A stretch of DNA of 44,002 bases from a bacterium (lineage in GTDB: Bacteria > Moduliflexota > Moduliflexia > Moduliflexales > JAUQPW01), in the NCBI GenBank assembly GCA_030550175.1, contig JAUQPW010000043.1:1-44002 (forward strand), read 5' to 3'. Made by a program: the position numbers and the translations under genes. This document shows, piece by piece, positions 8,003 to 13,706 of the stretch (the stretch's first letter is position 1; each line of letters starts with the position of its first letter). Under the pieces are notes generated by a model. It searched no databases, was not told the origin of the DNA, and worked only from the letters and a program-made list of their open reading frames with translations.

Positions 8003-11000
8003 TGAACTCGCTGCTGGAGAAAGAGGGCATGGCCGGTAAGGTGCAGATGATCTACATCGACCCGCCCTACGGCATCAAGTACGGCTCCAACTTCCAGCCC
8101 TTCGTCAACAAGCGCGACGTGAAGGACGGCAAGGACGAGGACTTGACCGCCGAGCCGGAGCAGATCCGCGCCTTCCGCGACACCTGGGAACTGAGCATCC
8201 ACTCCTACCTCACCTACCTGCGCGACCGCCTGCTCTTGGCGCGGGAACTCTTGACCGAGAGCGGCAGCATCTTTGTGCAGATCAGCGACGAGAACGTGCA
8301 TCGTGTGCGGTGTTTGATGGATGAGGTGTTTGGGGCGGGGAATTTTGTGAGCTTGATAACTTTTAGAAAAACTACTGGGGTTCAAAGTAGATATGTAGCT
8401 TCAGTTTCCGATTATTTAATTTGGTACGCGAAAGATAAACAGAAAGGGAAATTTAGAAATTTGTTTCGTGAGAAAACAATAGATGAGAATTATAACTATG
8501 TATTGCTTCCCAACGGAGAAAAGAGAAAATTACTAAAAGAAGAATTTGAAGGACGAAGAGAAATCCCTAAAGGTGGGAGAATATTTCGTTATGATCACTT
8601 GTTGTCCTCGGGTCCAAGTAATCAGAATCAAGATTTTATTTTTGAGGGCAAGAAGTTTACACCACCACCAGGAAATCACTGGAAAACATCTGTTGAAGGA
8701 TTACAAAACTTAGCAAAAAATGGGAGAATTGTAGTTAAGGGCAATACGCTTAACTATATTCGTTTCTTTTCGGATTTTGCTGTTTATCCTTATACAAATT
8801 TTTGGGATGATACGACAACAGGTGGAGATACGGAAAAAATATATGTGGTACAAACAACGTTTAAAGTAATCGAGCGCTGTATCCTAATGACCACCGATCC
8901 GGGGGACCTGGTGTTCGACCCGACCTGTGTGCGGAAGGGGACGCGGGTGTGGCGGGTGGGTAGCCCCCCTGTAGTCCCCCCGCACGCGGGGGGACAAGGT
9001 ACTACCTCTCAGTCTGCAAGAGGGCAAAATGCTCCCTCCCCGTTTACGGGGAGGGTTGGGGAGGGGCTGCTCTCCCCGTTTACGGGGAGGGTTGGGGAGG
9101 GGCTGCTCTCCCCGTTTACGGGGAGGGTTGGGGAAGGGCTATCTCTCGTCCCCATTGAGTCCATCCATCCCGGCGACTGGGTTCTTGCCCATGATGGACT
9201 CCCCCATCGTGTTCTGCACGTCATTCGGCGCGCCTACAAGGGCAAGATGGTTGGCATACGCCACAACCTCTGCGATCAAACCCTGTGGCTCACTGCCGAT
9301 CACAGGCTATTGGCGCACAAGCGACCACATAGCCTGGGCGGTCATGCGGACTGGTCCGGTATTCCCAAACCGCTGCATGGCCACAGCAAAGACCTGCGCA
9401 AAGCCATGACACCGCCAGAGCGCAAGTTGTGGGCTGTTCTACGGGGTAACAGCACTGGTTTCACCTTCAGAAGGCAACATCCTATTGGACGGTATATTGC
9501 CGATTTCTATTGTCGAGAAGCGGCGCTGGTAGTGGAAGTGGATGGCGCTGTTGCCCACAGTACTCCGGATGCGATCGCACACGACCGTGTCCGTGATGAG
9601 ATTCTGCGTTCCTTGAACTTGAAGGTAATTCGTTTCCCGGCAGCAGAAGTGGAACACAATCTGGAAGGCGTTTACACGGCCATTCAAGAGGCTTGTTGGG
9701 CACAGCAGTCTCCAGAACATGCCGCATGGATTGAAGCGGAACGCATAGAAAAGGGAGATGTGCTCTTTTATGGGCCGGATCGCACACCGGCGAGAGTCGT
9801 GAAGGTTATAGAAGCCTTCTCGGAAGAGGAGGTTTACGATTTAGAAGTTGAGGAAGCGCATTCCTTTATCACGGAGGTTTGCGCTGTCCATAACTGCGGC
9901 AGCGGCACCACGGCCTATGTCGCCGAGCAATGGGGCCGGCGCTGGATCACCTGTGACACCTCCCGTGTGGCACTGGCTATCGCCCGGCAGCGACTGATGA
10001 CCGCCGTGTTCGACTACTACGAGCTGGCTTACCCTGAGAATCCCTCACCCCACCCCTCTCCCGCTGGGAGAGGGGGAGAAAAAAACCCTCTTGCCGGGGA
10101 AGGGAGCCAAAAGAACCCTCTCCCAGTGGGAGAGGGTGGCCGAAGGCCGGGTGAGGGTACACAGGGCGTCTGGAACGGCTTCAAATACAAGACCGTGCCG
10201 CATGTGACGCTCAAGTCCATCGCCAACAACCCGGAGATCGACGGTATCTACACGCGCATGCACCCGGCGATTGAAAAGGCGCTGGCCGACATCAATGCGG
10301 CGCTCAAATCCCTCACCCCTGCCCCCTCTCCTGGAGGGAATTTGCCCTCACCCCAACCCTCTCCCAGTGGGAGAGGGAGTGAAGAAAACCCTCTCCCATG
10401 GGGAAGGAGCGAAGAAAACCCTCTCCCATGGGGAAGGAGCGAAGAAAACCCTCTCCCATGGGGAAGGAGCGAAGAAAACCCTCTCCCTCAGGGAGAGGGT
10501 GGCCGCAGGCCGGGTGAGGGGTATCCGCGCTTCAAGGTGACCAATGGCGGCCGCGCAGGCGAGTTCGTGGATTTTGCTGCGCCGGATAGCGCCACCTTCA
10601 CCATGCCCTCCGGGCAGGTGGTCAAGGTCAACGAGCTGGTGGAGTGGGAAGTGCCGTTTGAATTTCCTGTCGATTGGCCCGAAGCGGCGCGCAAGCCTTT
10701 TGAAGCCTTCCACGCCGCTCGCCGCGCCATGCAGAAAGCGATGGACGAAGCCATCGCCCGCCACGCCCCGCAGGAGACCCTCTACGACCAGCCGCTCATA
10801 GACCGCAAGAAGGTGCGCGTGACCGGGCCGTTTACCGTCGAGGCGGTGCCGGCGCCGACGGTGAAGTCGGTGGAGGAGCTACTCCCCTCTCCCCCCGGGA
10901 GAGGGGTGGGGGGTGAGGGCAAAAAACCGCTCGACCCAGAATTGCTCGCCTTTGTGCGCAAACTCCGGAAGGAACAAACGGATGCCGAACGCCTGATGTG

Positions 11001-12339
11001 GTCTTTGCTGTGCGACCGGCGTTTAACCGGGTTCAAGTTCCGCCGCCAGCACCTCATTGAGCCTTACGTGCTTGATTTTTATTGTCACGAAGCGCGCCTC
11101 GCCATTGAACTTGACGGCGGACAGCATAACCAGCTTGATGAACAAGCGAGAGATGCCAAGCGAGACGCATTCCTTGAACAACAGGGCATCCGTGTATTGC
11201 GCTTTTGGAACAGCGACGTACTGCAGAACACGGAAGGCGTGTTGCAGGCGATCCACGATGCCCTCACCCCGACCCTCTCCCAAAGGGAGAGGGAGCTTGA
11301 GATCGGTGTCTCCCAAAGGGAGAGGGAGCTTGAGATCGGTGTTTCCCAAAGGGAAAGGGAGTTTGAGGTCGGTGTCTCCCAAAGGGAGAGGGAGTTTGAG
11401 GCCGGTGTCTCCCAAAGGGAAAGGGAGTTTGCTGCGGATGCCTCCATCGCCCGCTCCGGCGAGACGCTGCGTCAAGGCGAGTGGCGCGACGAACTCCTGC
11501 GCACCGGCATCCGCGGCAAGGCCGGGCAATACATCCGCTTCGCGCGCCTGGAGCCGCTGCCCGGCTGCCGCTGGCTGCACGCCGACGGCGAGACGCGCCC
11601 CAGCGACGAAGGCGCCGATTCGGTGCGCGAGACCGGCCCGGCCTACAGTCCCATGCGCATCGTGGTCTCATTTGGTCCCGAGCACGCGCCGCTGGAACAG
11701 CGACAGGTGGCCCAGGCGATCGAGGAGGCGCAGACCCTGGTACCCAAGCCTAGGCTCATCGTCTTCGCCGCCTTCCAGTTCGACCCGGAGGCGGCAAAAG
11801 ACATTGACGAAACCAACTGGCCGGGCGTCACGCTCCTGAAAGCCCAGATGAACGCCGACCTCTTGACCGACGACCTCAAGAAGAAGCGTGCGAGTAACGA
11901 GTCTTTCTGGCTCATCGGCCAGCCAGATGTGGAGGTGGAGTGTATCGCTCCCTCACCCCAACCCTCTCCCAGTGGGAGAGGGAGTAAGGGTGTGGGAGCT
12001 TTGTACCGTGTCTCGGTGCACGGCTTCGACTACTACAACACCAAGACCGGTCAGATCGAATCGGGCGGAGCGGACAAGATCGCCGTCTGGATGCTGGATA
12101 CTGACTATGACGGGCGCAGCCTCTACCCGCGCCAGGTGTTCTTCCCGATGGCTGGAGAGAACAAGGGCTGGGCGCGGCTGGCGAAGAATTTGAAGGCCGA
12201 GATCGACGAGGAGCGGATCGAGGCCTACCGGGGCACGGTGTCGCTCCCCTTCGAGCCGGGCGAGCACCGGCGCATCGCGGTCAAGATCGTGGACGACCGG
12301 GGCATCGAAAGCCTGAAAGTGATGGACCTTCCAGGGTGA
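7996..12339 (+). CDS. mod: type III-like site-specific DNA methyltransferase (Mod), main frame, with intein, second DUF559 domain and repeat insertions
   Basis: Body of an adenine- or cytosine-N4 methyltransferase of the beta class. Motif IV, DPPY (8059-8070), comes first, then the target-recognition segment (about 8335-8885), then motif I split by an intein: FDPT (8914-8925) joins CGSGT (from 9895) after splicing. The C-terminal half (about 10540-10860 and 11435-12339) is the conserved accessory part of this Mod group. Without the intein, the second DUF559 domain and the repeats it would approach a normal large Mod. The open frame starts at TTG 7996 only because of the upstream frameshift; the gene really begins at 7532. 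Palindromic-repeat insertions lie at 8976-9140, 10042-10158, 10310-10520, 10884-10920, 11260-11434 and 11950-11982, all in frame. It partners with res downstream to methylate and restrict an unknown site. Whether the enzyme is active is doubtful. Confidence 0.88.
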   Translation: MVMNSLLEKEGMAGKVQMIYIDPPYGIKYGSNFQPFVNKRDVKDGKDEDLTAEPEQIRAFRDTWELSIHSYLTYLRDRLLLARELLTESGSIFVQISDENVHRVRCLMDEVFGAGNFVSLITFRKTTGVQSRYVASVSDYLIWYAKDKQKGKFRNLFREKTIDENYNYVLLPNGEKRKLLKEEFEGRREIPKGGRIFRYDHLLSSGPSNQNQDFIFEGKKFTPPPGNHWKTSVEGLQNLAKNGRIVVKGNTLNYIRFFSDFAVYPYTNFWDDTTTGGDTEKIYVVQTTFKVIERCILMTTDPGDLVFDPTCVRKGTRVWRVGSPPVVPPHAGGQGTTSQSARGQNAPSPFTGRVGEGLLSPFTGRVGEGLLSPFTGRVGEGLSLVPIESIHPGDWVLAHDGLPHRVLHVIRRAYKGKMVGIRHNLCDQTLWLTADHRLLAHKRPHSLGGHADWSGIPKPLHGHSKDLRKAMTPPERKLWAVLRGNSTGFTFRRQHPIGRYIADFYCREAALVVEVDGAVAHSTPDAIAHDRVRDEILRSLNLKVIRFPAAEVEHNLEGVYTAIQEACWAQQSPEHAAWIEAERIEKGDVLFYGPDRTPARVVKVIEAFSEEEVYDLEVEEAHSFITEVCAVHNCGSGTTAYVAEQWGRRWITCDTSRVALAIARQRLMTAVFDYYELAYPENPSPHPSPAGRGGEKNPLAGEGSQKNPLPVGEGGRRPGEGTQGVWNGFKYKTVPHVTLKSIANNPEIDGIYTRMHPAIEKALADINAALKSLTPAPSPGGNLPSPQPSPSGRGSEENPLPWGRSEENPLPWGRSEENPLPWGRSEENPLPQGEGGRRPGEGYPRFKVTNGGRAGEFVDFAAPDSATFTMPSGQVVKVNELVEWEVPFEFPVDWPEAARKPFEAFHAARRAMQKAMDEAIARHAPQETLYDQPLIDRKKVRVTGPFTVEAVPAPTVKSVEELLPSPPGRGVGGEGKKPLDPELLAFVRKLRKEQTDAERLMWSLLCDRRLTGFKFRRQHLIEPYVLDFYCHEARLAIELDGGQHNQLDEQARDAKRDAFLEQQGIRVLRFWNSDVLQNTEGVLQAIHDALTPTLSQRERELEIGVSQRERELEIGVSQREREFEVGVSQREREFEAGVSQREREFAADASIARSGETLRQGEWRDELLRTGIRGKAGQYIRFARLEPLPGCRWLHADGETRPSDEGADSVRETGPAYSPMRIVVSFGPEHAPLEQRQVAQAIEEAQTLVPKPRLIVFAAFQFDPEAAKDIDETNWPGVTLLKAQMNADLLTDDLKKKRASNESFWLIGQPDVEVECIAPSPQPSPSGRGSKGVGALYRVSVHGFDYYNTKTGQIESGGADKIAVWMLDTDYDGRSLYPRQVFFPMAGENKGWARLAKNLKAEIDEERIEAYRGTVSLPFEPGEHRRIAVKIVDDRGIESLKVMDLPG
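8335..8885 (+). other. AT-rich target-recognition segment of Mod
   Basis: Between motif IV and motif I the composition changes sharply from GC-rich to AT-rich, with long runs such as GAAAAAATATATGTGG-like text and many AAA, ATT and TTT codons. It returns to GC-rich near 8885. The encoded segment (SLITFRKTTGVQSRY to TTFKVIERC) is where the DNA target-recognition domain of type III Mod proteins lies. The pattern fits replacement of this domain by recombination from a low-GC donor. Confidence 0.7.
8976..8993. repeat. GC-rich palindromic repeat, family P (copy 2), inside the intein
   Basis: CCCCCCGCACGCGGGGGG: the family P core with one central T-to-C difference from the other copies. It is translated in frame (VVPPHAGGQ) within the intein, soon after block A. 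Confidence 0.8.
9037..9140. repeat. 36-bp tandem repeat (3 copies) inside the intein
   Basis: Three copies begin at 9037, 9073 and 9109, each opening with TCCCCGTTTACGGGG and continuing AGGGTTGGGGAGGGG. The unit of 36 bp encodes twelve residues, SPFTGRVGEGLL. The last copy has a single G-to-A change. Each unit contains its own hairpin. The period is a multiple of three, so the frame is kept. Confidence 0.92.
9391..9696 (+). other. DUF559 (Vsr-like PD-(D/E)XK) nuclease domain within the intein
   Basis: The segment has the DUF559 order: MTPPERKLWAVL, FRRQHPIGRYIADFYC, ALVVEVDG, a downstream charged helix with DRVRDEILRSLNLKVIRF, then EHNLEGVYTAI. Candidate active-site acids are the Asp of DFYC and the Glu and Asp of EVDG, all present. 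DUF559 belongs to the Vsr-like branch of the PD-(D/E)XK nucleases. Position inside an intein argues that it serves as the homing endonuclease. It resembles, but is not identical to, the second DUF559 copy at 10921-11265. Confidence 0.85.
10042..10158. repeat. CCCTCACC-family repeat cluster in mod (insertion 2)
   Basis: The insertion opens with CCCTCACCCC (10042) and closes with GGGTGAGGG (10149-10157). Between them are CCCTCTCCC/GGGAGAGGG-type hairpins and a GGCCGAAGGCC hairpin near the right end. It is read in frame as Pro/Gly/Asn/Leu-rich sequence that has no place in a methyltransferase fold. Confidence 0.85.
10310..10520. repeat. CCCTCACC-family repeat cluster with 30-bp tandem array in mod (insertion 3)
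   Basis: Bounded by CCCTCACCCC (10310-10319) and GGGTGAGGG (10512-10520). Inside, a 30-bp unit is repeated three times perfectly (10381-10410, 10411-10440, 10441-10470) and once with changes (10471-10500). It encodes the decapeptide EENPLPWGRS. A period of 30 keeps the frame. Flanking Mod sequence resumes with FKVTNGGRAGEFVDF, so the element sits between two conserved parts. Confidence 0.92.
10884..11293 (+). mobile_element. composite element: DUF559 domain bracketed by inverted palindromic repeats
   Basis: Left end: hairpin CCCCTCTCCC/GGGAGAGGGG (10884-10893 with 10897-10906) followed by GGGTGAGGGC (10911-10920). Right end: GCCCTCACCCC (11260-11270) followed by hairpin CCCTCTCCC/GGGAGAGGG (11273-11281 with 11285-11293). 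The 345 bases between encode exactly one DUF559 domain. The whole is inserted in frame in the Mod C-terminal half. The symmetric ends suggest a discrete transferable unit; its mobility is inference. Confidence 0.7.
10921..11265 (+). other. second DUF559 (Vsr-like PD-(D/E)XK) nuclease domain within Mod
   Basis: The frame encodes a complete DUF559 domain of about 115 residues. It begins LDPELLAFVRKLRKEQTDAE and has FKFRRQHLIEPYVLDFYC, LAIELDGGQH and IRVLRFWNSDVLQNTEGV. The acids of DFYC and ELDG and the following Gln-His are intact, so nothing shows catalytic loss. In most genomes such domains are stand-alone proteins of about 120 residues, so fusion inside a methyltransferase is odd. The repeats begin directly at both edges. 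Confidence 0.88.
11260..11434. repeat. CCCTCACC-family repeat with 33-bp tandem array (5 copies) in mod
   Basis: After the right-end repeat of the DUF559 element, a 33-bp unit starting TCCCAAAGGG recurs at 11278, 11311, 11344, 11377 and 11410, with a few base differences. It encodes SQRERELEIGV-like undecapeptides, highly charged and probably helical. The period of eleven codons keeps the frame. The array appears to be an expansion of the hairpin half of the palindromic repeat. Confidence 0.92.
11950..11982. repeat. CCCTCACC-family palindromic repeat, single copy in mod
   Basis: CCCTCACCCC then a CCCTCTCCC-AGT-GGGAGAGGG hairpin, read in frame as PSPQPSPSGRG between conserved Mod strands (PDVEVE and RVSVHGFDYYN). 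It is the simplest copy in the gene and shows the basic unit. Confidence 0.88.
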
Positions 12340-12357
12340 GGCGGCATGGATTACATT

Positions 12358-12530
12358 CCCCCTCTCAATCCCCCCGCATGCGGGGGGAGGGGGGACGCGG
12401 GTGGACCCGAAGCTGGAACATCGGCTCGCCCGCATCCCTGGGTTTGGCAATCGGGTGTTATGAGTGATCATCAATGTCAAGAAAACACCGCCCCCCTCAA
12501 TCCCCTCGCATGCGGGGGGAGGGGGGACTG
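12358..12530. repeat. two GC-rich palindromic repeats, family P (copies 3 and 4), between mod and DUF2283 gene
   Basis: The 18-bp core CCCCCCGCATGCGGGGGG is at 12370-12387. A copy with one mismatch is at 12502-12519. Both have outer C-rich and G-rich arms with the shared left-arm text CTCAAT. They fill most of the gap between mod and the DUF2283 gene and would form strong hairpins in the operon mRNA. Confidence 0.88.
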
Positions 12531-12562
12531 ACGGTATTTTTGGACCGAAGGAGGACGATTCC

Positions 12563-12772
12563 GTGAAACTGAAAGTGGATCAACAAGCCGATGCGCTGTA
12601 CCTTACCCTGACGGAAGCGCCGGCAAGCCGTTCGGAAGAAATCTCGCCGGGCATCATCGTGGATTACAACGACCAAGATCGTGTGGTTGGCATCGAAATG
12701 CTCTATCTGTCCAAACGTGCACCTGCTGTGGAAATGCGGCTGCTGTTCGAATCGGTGCCTCAGTCAGGCTGA
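12563..12772 (+). CDS. DUF2283 family small protein
   Basis: A 69-residue protein of the DUF2283 family, recognised from KLKVDQQADALYLTL, IVDYNDQDRVVGIEML and the short helical tail. Start: GTG at 12563, set by a perfect AAGGAGG (12548-12554) eight bases upstream; the frame is open further 5' only through a palindromic repeat. Members are often found beside DUF4258 proteins and have been proposed as antitoxin-like, but no such partner is present here. Its place between mod and res, ten bases before the res start, suggests it is part of the operon. Biochemical function is unknown. Confidence 0.85.
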   Translation: MKLKVDQQADALYLTLTEAPASRSEEISPGIIVDYNDQDRVVGIEMLYLSKRAPAVEMRLLFESVPQSG

Positions 12773-12782
12773 CGGAATAGGT

Positions 12783-13706
12783 ATGGCCCGAACCACCATT
12801 GACCGTCTGATCATCAACTCGCCTTATGAAGAGCCCGCGCGTCACTGGCGCTACGAGCGGGAAACGCGCACCTTCGATTTGGTGGAAGGCCGCCGCCCGG
12901 CAGGCTACGTAGTGGCCACGCCGGGTTCAAAGTCCTTCGACGACCCCGGCATCTTCGTCGAGATTCCGCTGGTCAATCAAATCCGCCCGCGCGTCAAGGC
13001 CTGGCGCGAGGCGGGCTATCCTGGCGTGACCACCATGACGAAGCGCCTCTTGGAGCACTGGCGCGATCCGGAGGAGTTCGAGTCTCGGCGCTTTTTCTTC
13101 TGCCAGTTGGAAGCCGTCGAGACACTCATCTGGCTGGTGGAAGCGCCTGCCGCCGAGCGGGTGGGCATCGAGATTCCGGGCGACGGCGGAGACTTCGTCC
13201 GGCAATGCTGCAAGATGGCCACCGGCACGGGCAAGACCGTCGTCATGGCCATGGTCATCGCCTGGCATATCCTGAACAAGGTCACCAACCCGCAGGATGC
13301 ACGCTTTTCCAAGAACGTGCTGGTCATCGCGCCGGGGCTGACGGTGAAGAAGCGGCTGGCGGTGCTGGAGCCGGCAACTACTACGAGGCGTTCAACATCG
13401 TGCCCTCGGCCTTGCTCGACAAGTTGCGGCAGGGCAAGGTGCTCGTGCGCAACTGGCACGCCCTGGCCTGGGAGAGCGAAGAGCAGGTCAAGAAGCGGCG
13501 CAGCGTGGACAAGCGCAGGGTCAAGAGCGACGAGGCCTACACCCGCGAGGTGCTGGGCGAGATGGCTAACGCCCGCAATATCCTGGTCATCAACGACGAG
13601 GCGCACCACGCTTGGCGGGTCAACTGGGAAGCCGTGGGCAAGTACCTGCGCCAGCGCGACCTCAAGGACAGCGCCGAGGAAGCCACCGTGTGGATCGGCG
13701 GCCTAG
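12783..13706 (+). pseudogene. res: type III-like restriction endonuclease (res), 5' portion before a frameshift
   Basis: N-terminal part of the helicase-nuclease subunit. ATG at 12783 starts MARTTIDRLIINSPYEEPARHWRYE, a typical Res opening. A Walker A motif, MATGTGKTV (about 13215-13240), shows the start of the superfamily 2 ATPase. True coding ends near 13372: after KKRLAVLEP the conserved GNYYEAFNIVP continues in another frame from 13373. Inserting one base between 13372 and 13373 restores LEP-GNYYEAF exactly, so a single base, perhaps one G of a GGG run, seems lost. The residues from 13373 to 13706 in this frame are out-of-frame Arg/Ser/Thr-rich text. Decay and assembly error cannot be told apart here. 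Confidence 0.82.

Larger units (their letters stand above)
8926..9894 (+). other. intein inserted in Mod motif I, with DUF559 nuclease domain
   Basis: A 323-residue protein-splicing element. It begins with Cys1 (8926-8928) in block A (CVRKGTRV), continues with the PIESIHPGDWVLAHDG strand pair and block B, TADH (9292-9303). It ends with block F (VYDLEVEEAHSFIT) and block G, with His-Asn at 9889-9894 followed by the +1 Cys at 9895. Removing it joins FDPT to CGSGT, the AdoMet-binding motif of the methyltransferase; a conserved catalytic motif is a common intein site. All key splicing residues (Cys1, block B Thr and His, terminal His-Asn, +1 Cys) are present. Palindromic repeats at 8976-8993 and 9037-9140 add about 60 residues just after block A, which could disturb splicing. 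Between blocks B and F lies a DUF559 domain in the place usually taken by a homing endonuclease. Confidence 0.9.

Noticed and set aside
7990..8004. Programmed frameshift in mod
   Set aside because: The site CTTTGG is not a known slippery heptamer, no stimulating structure is evident, and res has a similar unexplained loss; decay or error is simpler.
9037..11434. Tandem repeats that could be taken for CRISPR arrays
   Set aside because: Units are contiguous or near-contiguous with no unique spacers, they are translated in frame inside mod, and no cas genes are present.
11023..11580. Minus-strand open frame with SLPLGDT-like repeats
   Set aside because: It is the reverse reading of the 33-bp array and the second DUF559 domain, both of which are clearly coding on the plus strand.
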